DNA of 64,000 bases. Origin: Acanthochlamys bracteata (taxonomy: Eukaryota > Streptophyta > Magnoliopsida > Pandanales > Velloziaceae). The position numbers and the translations under genes were made by a program. The notes under the pieces are model-generated. The model was not told where the DNA came from and made no database searches. It worked only from the letters and a program-made list of their open reading frames with translations. Below are positions 1 through 15,559 of the stretch, piece by piece; position 1 is the stretch's first letter; the number at the start of each line of letters is the position of its first letter. The stretch covers positions 9,801,001-9,865,000 of the forward strand of contig CM034126.1 of the NCBI GenBank assembly GCA_019914995.1, given 5' to 3'.

Positions 1-2690
1 GGATGGTTTGGAGTTGAGCAAAAGTAGCATTATTATTGGGATTTGGAATGCACATATATATGTAAGTAATATCTCTGACTCCATGACTGGATTTGCTCAG
101 CTGACTTATAGGAAGGTGAGTTTGTGAAGGAAATTCTACAATTCGAGGTTCTTGGAATGGTATGATGGCAATGCATTTGTCTCTAATCAGCTTCTAAAGT
201 TTTTATGGGAGTTTTGGCTAGGTTTGCTTGTGTACTATGTAAGGAGTTTCAGTTTGTAGTTTGTATGTTTGTGTTCTTCAAATTATATTCATCATGTAAT
301 GAAGGAGCATTGCAAGCTTACTTGGGTCTCAAAGCACTAGCAAAAGGATGGTGCTTGCATAGATTTGCAGCAAAATATGTGCTACAAGATTTGCATATTC
401 TTCTTGTTCTTCTTCTTTTGTAACCAAGGCTTAGAAGTAAATTCTACCACACACTTTGTTTGAATTATTAGCAAGCATCAGCTCTGCCTGTGGGTGGTGG
501 CTCACTATGTGTGTTGAAAGGGGTTGAGGGGGCCGAACGGCTCAGCCCTAACCCAGCCTTGCACGGAGCAGGAGTGTACTAATCTTGTTTGCATTGTATT
601 TGACCCCATAAAAGAGAATCTTTTTGGAGGATTTCTTTTAAAACAACTAGCCTTAAATGTGCAATGCATTTAGAATTATGATTTATGATTAGAGAAACAT
701 CAATTTTGAATTTTAATGGGCATTTGGGAGTGTTTATGGAAAGATGATTTCGTATGTCTATAGGGGAGAGCAATGGGGATGAAGTTCTCTCATAAATGCT
801 TGCAGTTAGTTTCTCATACTTGTGAAGAAGATATATGCTGCTTTGTGACAATTTAGTGCCAGACGCTGAAGGCCAAGAAATGCTGTTATTTGTAATTGTA
901 GGCATTATGCAATAATTACCAATCGTTAAGCTGCTAATGTTTGTCTTTTCACCCACCTTCTTTTATATTTCATTTTCTCTATAAGCTACTTCTTTTCTCT
1001 TGGGAACTATGTATCACCTTTTTTAACATCGCATAGACTATTGGGTTACTACAGTATCTCCTTTTCTGTGAATTTTTATGAAAAATGCTTCAATATACCT
1101 TACAAGTTAGTACTGAAATGGGGCATTGGTCACAGTGATATTGACTGAAATTGTGTCTCATACTTTTAATAGTTTAGGTAAGATGAGAAGAGCAAAGAAA
1201 TTGGAGGCAGACATAAGTCGTTGTATTAAACTTTACCAGTCAAGTGTTTTTTAGCTTACAATTTGTTGTCTTTGCAACTGGGTGGAGGTTTAAATCCAAA
1301 AGCTAAAGTTACGTGGATATGTACAGAATATGGTCTAAGTTCTGCTTGTTATTAGAAGTGAACCTTCTAGACTCATAACTGAGTCCAGGAGGTTCATGGA
1401 TAAAGTGAATGGTTTAAATCAAATTTCATCGCTGTTTTTGTCATGATTTTATAATTGAGACGATCTAAATTCATTCTCTGTTTGCCTTTTCAAAAACAAT
1501 GTACATGAACTTCTATGATACATTCATGAACATGCTGGCTGATATTCTTGCAAGGTACAAGCCCACATATAATCAAATCTCTATGCTAATCTATGATTTG
1601 AAGAAACCATAAGAATCTATTTCAAAGGTTCTGGAGTATTTTAGAAGCATATGAAGGAGTATGTTCTACTATGAGGATCTTATTAAGAATAATGTTGTGA
1701 GTTCTTTAAGCTTTTTAAAGAGCCTCATGGAATATATATGGAATAGTAGATTCCCTTTAGTTGGCATTCATACTAGACCTATGTTCTTTTTTAACAACTT
1801 TTAGTTGGTTTTGTTAATAAAATGTGAATGACTTCAGAAATTTAACATCCTTAACATTAAGTAGTACACCAAAGGCCAAATCCATCTCCAATAGGTCACA
1901 TCAACCTTTTCCTAAATAGAGGTATTCATCTCAAAACCACTTTGCTAATCTTTCATCTTTTATTTGCAGAAGGTCATAGTCAAATAAAATTTCTTGGGAA
2001 TTCCTGAAAGAGAAAGCTGATTATCTATCATGTGAAGATCCATACCAATGCATTGTCTGACCAGAATGACAATCGGTCCAGTGTCTATACTACACCGAAT
2101 GGAACTTCGCATAAACGTTTATTGCCTACTGAAGTAAGCATATGTTGCAAGATTTTGTGATCAGCGTAAAGTTCAAGGAATTTGTCATCTTCACTGGAGA
2201 AGGTAAGTGCTTCCGGCTAACAATATGAAATAGAAGAACATAGGTAGTTTGTGAAAATAGGACTGTAACTTACCTCTCTATGTATGTCTGTAGTGTATTT
2301 CAATGTATCAAAAGCTTGCCATTTATACAAGTCCACTTAAGTTGACAAGAAATTTATACTCTTACAAGGTCTGCTATATGAATACATATATGAATACATG
2401 AACTTTTTTTCTGATGTTCTCCTATATGAATACATCTGCTTCTTGAAAGTTTATCACCATACTTGTTGCACTCCCTGGATCCCTTTAGCTTAGGCCTTCA
2501 TGTTACTGCTTTACATACATAGGCAAATTTGCAGTGAAAACAAAAAAAGACCAAGAAGCCAAAAGGCCATGGGAACTCATAGATCTAAGAAGGCTTATCT
2601 GAAGTGCTGCAGATGAACTGTTGAAGCTGGTGCTTCGGAAAAACCCACCATTATCAAATTGTGGAAATATTCATCTTCTATAACAATCTG
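1..2690. other. no recognisable gene
   Basis: I see no coding exon I can name here. The first 125 bases are open in frame 2 and end in a stop near 128, so they could be the tail of a gene lying to the left, but the residues match nothing I know. Bases 490-570 are locally G/C-rich. The remainder is AT-rich with short random open frames. The part nearest 2690 should contain the 3' untranslated region of the neighbouring receptor kinase on the minus strand. Confidence 0.5.
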
Positions 2691-7104
<4,414 letters not shown>

Positions 7105-7148
7105 TTTCCTAACCAAGGATTTCCGGAACTGAATTTTTTGGGACTGGT

Positions 7149-7202
7149 CACATGATTGATATATGTTCAGCACCTCGCCACATGATTGATATATGTTCAG
7201 CA
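7149..7202. repeat. 24-bp direct repeat upstream of the receptor-kinase start
   Basis: Two identical copies of a 24-base unit (CACATGATTGATATATGTTC plus AGCA) lie at 7149-7172 and 7179-7202, a period of 30. On the minus strand the region is open and in frame with the kinase and would encode a doubled LNIYQSC motif if translation began at the ATG at 7203. Confidence 0.85.
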
Positions 7203-7751
7203 AGAAAAGAAAAGTTGGAGATGTTTTGAGTTAAAAGATTGTGTTTTCAATATACCGAAAAGCAGCATAGAGAAGTACATGTTACTGGACTTTTAGTTTC
7301 TCTTTTAAGTTGATGGCAATGCGTGTTAACTAGCATGCACATTAAATTCCTTCCTCTTTGTTTATGAAGACTTCAAAGGGTAGCTATTTTTTTCATATAT
7401 GATCTACAGAAGCTTGGTCGGTGAGTTTTATCTACTTCTAAAAATATGAATACATGTGAACCCATGTGGCTTCCATGTTTTTTCCTTCTCAACCAGGTTG
7501 TACATGTTTCAATTGTGCCCATTGACTTGTTCATTTAAGGAAAGTGCAGCCTTGGTGTAGCTGTCTAGCCTTTTAACTTACGTGAGATTAGATTTTTGCT
7601 GATGTGTAATAACTTATTCGTTTAATGGTCGTCGGCAGGTCGCGAAGGATTGGTCTGGCAAAGAGATCAAGCAATGCACTTTGAACATATAGAGAATATG
7701 TAAGATTGGATCTCCATATTAAAATAATTAACAAACTATTTAGATATAAAG

Positions 7752-8015
7752 TAAGAAATAAGAGCACTCCAACTCTTATGTACACTTCAGCGCACTCTAT
7801 GACCGTTTGTGACCGTGAAGACCTTCAAATCCAATCTCTATCGTTGGATATGAAGAACTACGAGTCGTTAACATATTGACAAAATTTCATCTCGATCGGA
7901 CTACGAATAGATCTTTATCCGATCACTTGATAATGATGACACAAATAGTAAAAGTTAACAAAATATATATATTTCTTGTTTTAATTATCTTGATCAAGTG
8001 ACCGGATGAATGGTA
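7752..8015. mobile_element. truncated copy of a foldback MITE
   Basis: This stretch resembles the arm and centre of the 405-bp palindromic element at 56620-57025. Shared runs include CTCTTATG, ATATGAAGAACTA, TACGAAT and the AAAATATATATATTT centre flanked by TGATCAA. The left arm and centre are present, and the right arm is cut short soon after GATCAAGTGACCGG. I infer a deleted relative of the same MITE family. Confidence 0.65.
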
Positions 8016-9229
8016 TTTAGCATTTTTTACATATAGCACATAGTTATTTTAGTACCCAACTAATGTGGGAATATTTAATGGGTGTGCAATGTTAAATCCA
8101 CCAAATCAGAACCTATTTGGATCAACCAAGACGAATTGCTGACGTACATTTAAATTGGATAGTCCGTTTTTCATTTACACAATCTCAAAGCCCTCTGCTA
8201 TTAATTCGGGTATAGTCCAACCTGGAGACCTAACAGAATATGCTTTCACTCTCTGCACCATTTTTCTTCAACACTTTCTACGATCCTTATCATGAGGGTG
8301 CAATTTTTGTAAGTGGATATCCTTTCAGCCTTCGTCATAGTGTTCCTACTACTGTTTCTCATAGCCTATGTCTTAACACTCCGATCATGACGCTTCCACC
8401 CTGCTTATCAAGCTTCTTGAAAGGAATACTCGGTTAGCTCCTATAGTACAGCCGCTAAAAGTGACTTCCATGTATACATCCTAAAATATATGCTCTTCTT
8501 ATAGGACGCGTTGATGTTGTCCTTACGGTGCCTAAGAGAATGCTATTAATGTTCCCTATGAGTGGAATGAATCTGTCATTCAACCGTGACCTTATTGGCC
8601 TTGTAATGTACTTTGGATTATAGGTGATGATCACCAATTGGACATAACGAAGATATGTGGATGCATAAAGTGAATATCTGCCACGATCTATAAATTCTTC
8701 GAAAATTAGCTGATATTAGATAAAAGGATGCTATTTTAGGAGTGTCAGATTTTTACTAATTTTGATATTTTTGCAGGTGATCTTGACCACTTAAGATTGA
8801 AAGTCAAAACTAGTCGACCATACATATGGCACAGTAATATAAGCAACCCGTTTGTCAAACTCAAGGAGTATAAGGATATCTTCTAGCGAGAATATATCAT
8901 CTCCTCTTTCAATCTGTACCTCTTCCCAAAGAAATGTGGCATTGTTCAACAACACTTATAACAATATTACTATGAGCTTTTCTAGATATGTGGCTACAAC
9001 TTTTCGTGCTCAGTTGCTACATACTAGTCTGCAACTATAGGAGAAAATATTTGCACCTTTTATATGGAGGTCATACATGTCGTTTTATTGGACCTTGGTC
9101 TCCTTTCCAATACAAACTCATACTACTTAGAGGACTAGCAAATCTAAGTATCAAAGATCTGGAAGACGGTTAATATGTGTTTCACTTGACTCATCTAAAT
9201 ATTTTCAATTACAGATTCGAACCGTACCA
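8016..9229. other. spacer without recognisable gene
   Basis: Several open frames of 60-65 codons occur on both strands, but none resembles a known protein and none joins into a longer reading frame. The sequence near 8070-8110 carries a GGGTGTGCAAT run vaguely like a hAT terminus. It could mark the lost left end of the decayed element that follows, but no target duplication supports that. Confidence 0.4.
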
Positions 9230-11007
9230 TCTAAGTCGACCCCGAAATAGTTCATTCAAATATAAAATTGATCTGTAAAAAAATTGACTATGCAACTGAT
9301 CCGGTAATTTTGGATTGACCTGACAATCAACCTCCTCAGGTCGATCCGGTCTATTAAAAAAATGATCTTATTATACGCTGGCGCACACGCTTCGACGGTT
9401 TGAGTGTTTTCTTCACCCGACTCATTCCTCGTTCTCGAGCTCTAGGGTTTCTCCTCTTTCCCAATATGTCTTCTCTCGCGTTCTAGCGAGATTTTCTTTG
9501 ACGACGAAGCTTGATTTTCTCTTCTCTTAGCTCATTCTTTGTTTTTTTACTCTCCATTCTCCAATACCACGGAGTAGTTGATCAAAATTTCCATATCACT
9601 GTTGGCACACTTCATCACCTAAACCATAACTCTGTCGCCTGAAGATGTTTTCCTCTCTCTCACCTGACACCAATCAAAATCTCTATAATCATTGTTGGCA
9701 CACTTCGTAGCGTGAACCATAACTCCGTCGCTTGAACTATCTCGATATCAAGATCTAGACTTAATCCTTAACCGGTGGCTCTCAGAATCTAGTGGTCCCT
9801 ATTTGTAGCAGGCTAAAGCAGTGCAAGATGCTCTCGAATATCGTCAAAGCTCCTTCAGAGTACTACTAGTTAACTCAAGAAGATTTTAGCAATGGTGATG
9901 GTAAAGGTAGGTCTAGATATGGCCCTGGTGGTGCCTGTTCGAGTTATGGATCAGGATTTGGTTCTAGTTACGGTTCTGGCGGAGGAGGAAGAGGAAATGG
10001 TGGTTTTGGAAATGGAGGCGATGGCGGTGCTGATGGAGGTAGTAGCAACAAGGGTTATGGAAATGGTGGTAGCAATTTGGGTTATGAAAAGAATTCTGGT
10101 ATAGTTGTTGATCTGGCGGGTCGATCTGTTGACCTGATAGAAATCGTCGATTCGAACAGCTTTTCGAATCAACATCTGATTCAGTTCTTATATATGCGTA
10201 CGATTATAAATGTTATCATGGTATTTGTTCTTATAAATGTATAATGAAATTGCTAAGTATTTATGACTATATTATTTTTATACAAAAATTTGTTGGATAT
10301 TATTATTATTTCACTGTTCATTTACCAGTTATAACAATAAGGTATTTATAAAATTCTTAGAAATTTAAAATGCTATTCAAAATTAATTATAATTTAAAAT
10401 ATTATTTATTTTACTACTAAATTAGAAATAAATACAAGTCTCAGCTTTAAGTATCAAACAATATAATACTGTAAAAATTTATCCAAACGTATTTCAGTAT
10501 AAAGCTATTTTTTTAGCCAAATTTTTACATCCGCTTAAATTCAGATAAAGTAGTTTTAATCAAAAAGGTCCAAAATTTCAGCTTAGCCAAATGAAGCCTT
10601 AATAATTAGGTCAAATGCATCGACTCATTTAATAATCAAAATTATTAAGACGAGAATCATAAAAGTTAATTCTAACAATAATATGTAAAAATTATTTATA
10701 TACTATATATGTAAGAAAAGATTAATTTTAATAAAATCTAGATAAATTAAGTAAAAAATTAATTAAAATATGATAAATAAGCAACAAAATACATAAATCT
10801 AAAATTTAATATCATTATTCTAAATATTTTTGAATTATTGGCTAATATATGCTATACAAGTAAATATATGGATTAGATAATTCAATTTTAAATCAACAAT
10901 ACGAAATTGATTCGAACTGGTTTAGTTTATCTAGTTGGTTTTAGATTGATTTAAATAGATCCTTTTCGAATTGGTTTGCAGATGGGATATATATTGCACC
11001 CCTAGCA
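9230..11007. mobile_element. decayed hAT-like non-autonomous element
   Basis: The left part has GACC/GGTCGATCCGG-rich sequence like the ends of the two clear hAT elements in this window. A leader-like, pyrimidine-rich stretch and a glycine-rich coding fragment follow, and the right edge near 10998-11007 reads ATTGCACCCCTA, the usual inverted end of plant hAT elements (TAGGGGTGCAAT). No matching left terminus or 8-bp target duplication was found and there is no transposase. The limits and the family are inferred. Confidence 0.4.
9870..10244 (+). pseudogene. glycine-rich protein fragment inside transposon-like sequence
   Basis: The frame from 9870 to a stop at 10242-10244 is open for 124 codons and begins directly after an in-frame TAG. 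Its first half is a run of Gly with Ser, Asn and Tyr (for example SYGSGFGSSYGSGGGGRG, then GNGGFGNGG), typical of plant glycine-rich proteins. It has no ATG at the start and no signal peptide. The second half is not glycine-rich. I infer a captured or decayed exon. An ATG-started frame at 9892 on the same strand is a Val/Met-rich out-of-frame reading of the same repeats. Confidence 0.45.
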
Positions 11008-11586
11008 TATGTATGTAACAGACATGTATATATGATTTTGAATTTTTACTCATATATATTATCAATTGGTTTAATAAATTGCATACAAGATGTATTTTTT
11101 TCAATAATGCAGACTAATTAGGCATGTTTGGATCAGTTATAAATGCTAATTTAATCTCTTTTTCAACTTTTTATCTTTTCAAGAAATTTTTATAGTACTA
11201 TAGAAATTTTTTGAGTTTTCTAATAATATGCGTGAATTGTATGCTATTGAGTCAGTATACACATAATTTTACTATTTTTTAAATTAAAAGAATTAATTGT
11301 TAAAAATTTCGTCAATTTTTTTTATAAAAAATAATTTATTTTAAACAATTCTAAATGATCTTTTAAATCTAAGTAGACCAAATTCATTCAACTCAATAGA
11401 ATGACCACTATACCCTTGGTGGGCTCTTCCATTACAAAATGGGTTACTTTTATAGTTTTGCAAAAACTTGAAAGAGTAGAATTAGCCGAAGAGGATATGA
11501 ACCTTACGGTCTGTGTGCAATCCATGTAAGAAATTAGAAGAGGACACAAACAGACAGCAACCGCAAGAAACAGAACGAAGTCTTCC
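11008..11586. other. AT-rich spacer and promoter region of PNSB2
   Basis: The spacer between the decayed transposon and PNSB2 is strongly AT-rich. It includes a GCATGTTTGG-edged block at about 11120-11370 that resembles the other small AT-rich repeats of this window. The last 100 bases before the ATG are less AT-rich and purine-rich and are probably the leader. I cannot single out a TATA box with confidence. Confidence 0.4.
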
Positions 11587-13294
11587 ATGGCTTCTCTTCT
11601 CACTTTGCATCTCCACAATCCCAAAGCGTTGATCTTTCAATGCAAAGCTTCTTCGTCGTCTTACACTGCCACTCAGTCTCCAGCTCAAAATCTTCAGGAG
11701 AAGTTTGGCAGAAAGGGAATTACTTTCATCGAATCGAGCGATGTCCCAGTTGTTAAATTGAGTGTGAGGAATGGGAGTTCACTACAACTTCGAATACCCG
11801 ATGGGTTGGTTACTTCTTACAAGCCAAAAGTTTTCTGGAAAGATGATGGTTTTGAAGAGGTTCTTCACACTGTCACAAATGGTGGGTCTGATTCAGTGAA
11901 GGGAGGGCTTGGCTTGATTCTCAATAACTTGTCAAAACAGGGCAATGATGGGTCTCCATGGCGCGCTTCGGAGTGGATGGTGAAGAACACTGATTCTGAC
12001 TCCATTGATGCTGTCCAGGTCTCATGCATGTGAAATCTTTTTTACATTCGGAATTATGTACTTAATGTTCTGATTAGTTTTTTATTGTAGAATTCACAAT
12101 GTTCAAGCTGCTTTTGGGTAGTTTATATGATTATGTTTGCATCTTGCAGCAATAGTTCTTAATTTATTAGTTTGTATTGTGGTTGATATTTTACGTTGGT
12201 TGGCCAACTAGGAGTTAGCATATATGTGATTTTGGTAAACCACTGTAAAATTTGGATGTTAATTGCTTTGTTCCTGTAAGATTGTGACCTCTTTTATATC
12301 AGTAAGATTCTTTTTTTTTTCATGGTTAAAGATAATTTCCATCTCTTAATGACCAATTTGTCGTAATTTTCCTTTTTAAAAACAATAGTGTAGAACGTAA
12401 TGATCATGATGAGTTTCACATTCAAATTGAGAAATTCTTAACTTGCTGCTGTCTAGTTGTTCTAGAGATGAAATTAAGATCAACACTCCCATGAATCAAT
12501 TGCTTTAGGTTGAATTGAGCTGCAGTAATGGAGATGGCTCCGTTGATGTTACCTATGTAGTCACACTATATCCCTTAAGCATGGCAACTGCAGTTGTTGT
12601 TAAGAACAAAGGAAAGAAATCTGTACAGTTAACAAGTGCAATGTTAAGTCACCTCAAGTTCAAGAGCCGTGGTGGATCTGCAGTTCAGGGTCTGAAGGGG
12701 TGTTCGTATTGCTCTCATCCTCCTTTACCTTCTAGCTTTGGCATCTTGTCTCCAGCTGAAGCTATGAAACCTGATCCATCTAGTTGGTTTTCATCTGGCA
12801 ATGAACATCAGTCTAAGAAAGGTTCATGGACTGTGGAAGATAATCTTTATACTGTATTGAAAAGCAAAGTTAGCAGAGTGTACGCTGCGCCTCCATCAGA
12901 GAGATCAAAGCGGATATACAACACTCCACCCTCCAAGTATGAGACCATTGATCAGGTAACTCGCATAGCTCAGTTACACCTTGTTTCATCACATCCCAGG
13001 CAATCAGAATAATCATGTGTAGTATGTAGTGTTCTAAATTATTTTCTGTTAAAAGATTTACGATGGCTGATGGATCTTTGTTATACTTACGGTGCACAGG
13101 GAAGCGGGCTGGGTTTTAGAGTGATACGGATGGGATACGAGGACATTTATCTATGCAGCCCTGGTTCTTTCTCGCAAAATTACGGGAAAGATTATTTTGT
13201 TTGCACTGGTCCGGCTACCATGTTGGTCCCTCTGGATCTTCAGCCTGGTGAAGAATGGAGAGGAGCACAAGTTATTGAGCATGATAATTTGTAA
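11587..13294 (+). CDS. PNSB2: chloroplast NDH subunit PNSB2 (NDF2), mutarotase-like fold
   Basis: Nuclear-encoded subunit of the membrane-peripheral subcomplex B of the chloroplast NDH complex, which carries cyclic electron flow around photosystem I. Exons 11587-12018, 12509-12955 and 13100-13294 join in phase 0 to give about 357 aa. The N-terminus is Ser/Thr-rich and Asp/Glu-poor, as in a chloroplast transit peptide. The body has the galactose-mutarotase/aldose-epimerase-like pattern with the landmarks [31 protein letters not shown] and [15 protein letters not shown] at the C-terminus. From knowledge of the family the fold is kept, while sugar epimerase activity has not been shown for the NDH subunit. 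Its downstream neighbour is a paralogue with the same intron positions. PNSB2 rather than NDF5 is assigned by remembered similarity, mainly of the C-terminus. Confidence 0.8.
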
Positions 13295-13803
13295 CCAGAA
13301 CCATTTCAAACTGATAATACACAAATTTACAGAATCAGGGCTCTTATTATCTCATAGATGTACCAAGGTTCTTTTCTCAAATGATCAAAATGTACTTTTC
13401 CGTTTTACGTATCCGGTAGTTTATATCTCAGAGAAAATAAAATGTAATAATCTGGTCTTATGAGAATCTCTTCATTTGAATTATAGGCATGGGGAAGTGG
13501 CTAAAGTTGATTATGCATAAAGCATTACCTGAGAAGAAGCGTGGATTTGTAATGTTGACATCTGTATAAGTTCATAGGGAATACTTAAACGTTAGAACAT
13601 ATTCCCAAATTTCTGCAGTTACCAATTGCTTTCGAAAAAGAATCCGAAAGAAATATCAATTACGGCCCACGGAAGAGTTGCTCCAAGTCAAAAGAAATAT
13701 TTGCCACAAGAAAATTTGAAAGATAAGGCTACGTTTTTCCTTCTATAATTTATCATCTTCGAGTATTCATTAAAGCTAACGATTCTAATTGCAGAAGTTG
13801 CAA

Positions 13804-15221
13804 ATGGCAAAATCTTTGTCTTTCTTCCCAAAATTTCTCAAGCTTCCCTCTTCAGCAGACCCATTAACAAATTACGGAGTTCCTTGTAGCACTTCACTCG
13901 ATTTCAGCTTTCAGAATCACAGGCGGAAACACTTTCCACTACTAGTACCTTCAGCTTCATCAAGTCTAACAATGCCGATCAATGTTGACTACTTGGATAA
14001 GGAATTCAGCAGCCATGGAGTCAGCTTTGAAGGAATTGGCAAGAATTGTGTTGTGAAAATGCGGCTTGACAACGGGAGTATGGCGAGCCTAGTGCTTCCT
14101 AGTGGTCTGATTACTTCTTACAAGCCAAAGATGTGGCATGGTGGCACTATGGAGGTCTTGCATACGACAGTTTCAGAAGGAGCGAATGGTGAAGTTTGTA
14201 TTGAAGGCGGAGTTTCTATGGATTTGAAGTTGAGTACAAGTGTTAGTGACTTGCCATGGTCGCCATGCAACTGGGTTCTTCATGATGTTAGAGGAGGTTC
14301 GGACAAGTTCATTCAGGTAAAATTTATTCCTGACTGACAAATATGAACCTGTAAACAAGTGTCGTATGTTGATCCAATTCTTTGAATTCTGAACGTCTAT
14401 GAATCTCAGGTGGAGCTTATTTCTATCAATCCAAAAGACAAGGTTGAAGTCAAGTATTTGGTGACTCTTCAAGAAGAGTTCTTAGCTTCAGAGCTTGCTG
14501 TAATGAATTCAGGAGATTCACATGTTGAACTAACTGGTTCAGTTATTAGTCATCTGACAGTAAGCACCCCAGAAGCAACTTTCATCGTTGGATTACAGGG
14601 TTCAAATTACTACAGAAAGCAACCTGTCGTTTCAGATTTCAGTATCATTCCTCCTGGGTTTTATGATACAACATTTGCTACTTCTCATCAGTCATGGGCA
14701 CAGAAGATGTTGTCTGGCTTTCTAGGAAGTGACAATAAGATTGACAACAAAACTGGTGAAACAGAAACTGTAAAGAATGAAATTCAAGATGAAGGAGAAG
14801 AAAATAGTGATTATGCACCAATGGTACAGAAAATGAGTAGAATTTACATCCATGCACCGAGACAGTTTACATTGATCGACAGGGTAACCAACTAAACAAC
14901 AGACTTATTTTTCTTATAGCTTACACAAAAGTATATGAAGAATTTGCTGAATAAGATGAAGTTTTTTATAGACTATCATGTTCATACTAGTTCCTGATTC
15001 TTGCTATGTGAATCTGTGATGAATAGGGAAGGCGTAACTCAATTGTCATACAAAGGAGTGGATTTGAGGAGTTCTACCTATTCAGCCCTGGTTCAAGTCA
15101 TGAATGGTATGGAAAGTATGCATACGTCTCTGTTGGACCTTCTGCAACTATGACAGCAATAACATTAGAGCCTGGTTGTCTATGGAGAGGTTCTCTATGT
15201 TTGCACAACCCAAACCTTTGA
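13804..15221 (+). CDS. NDF5: NDF5-like NDH accumulation factor, paralogue of PNSB2
   Basis: Exons 13804-14316, 14410-14883 and 15027-15221 join in phase 0 to give about 393 aa. Start chosen at the ATG at 13804 (MAKSLSFFPK). The N-terminus resembles a transit peptide. The body parallels PNSB2: SGLITSYKPKMW matches [19 protein letters not shown] matches EEVLHT, and MSRIYIHAP and FSPGSSHEWYGKYAYV follow. The last exon is exactly 195 bases in both genes. In Arabidopsis NDF5 is a PNSB2 relative needed for NDH complex accumulation in chloroplasts. An acidic insertion (about NKIDNKTGETETVKNEIQ) before MVQKMSRIY is extra relative to the neighbour. The first gene ends 509 bases upstream, consistent with tandem duplication. 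Confidence 0.7.
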
Positions 15222-15559
15222 ATGTATGCCAACCTTCATTTACAAAAATTTAGCTTGTTAAATGATACTACAGATACTAGTGTCTAACATTCAGAAATGA
15301 TATATTTTGGGAATTATATCACCTTATTAACACATGGAAAATGCTCTTATTGCTTGTGTCAGCACATTTCCAAGAGATGTTCCAACAAACTATATAATCA
15401 TAACATTTCAATAACAGCAAGACTGATAAGTTAACAATTTGTTAAATAGCATAGCTTAGTCGTACACGAGCTTGTAATCAGAAAAAGCATAATTACCAAG
15501 GTACCTAACCATGACCTAGAATTTTGTATCTGATAGTAAGAATTGACAAAGCAGCAGAG

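Noticed and set aside
9892..10104. 70-codon Val/Met-rich frame starting with ATG
   Set aside because: It is an out-of-frame reading of the glycine-rich repeats; the Gly/Ser/Asn frame has protein-like composition.
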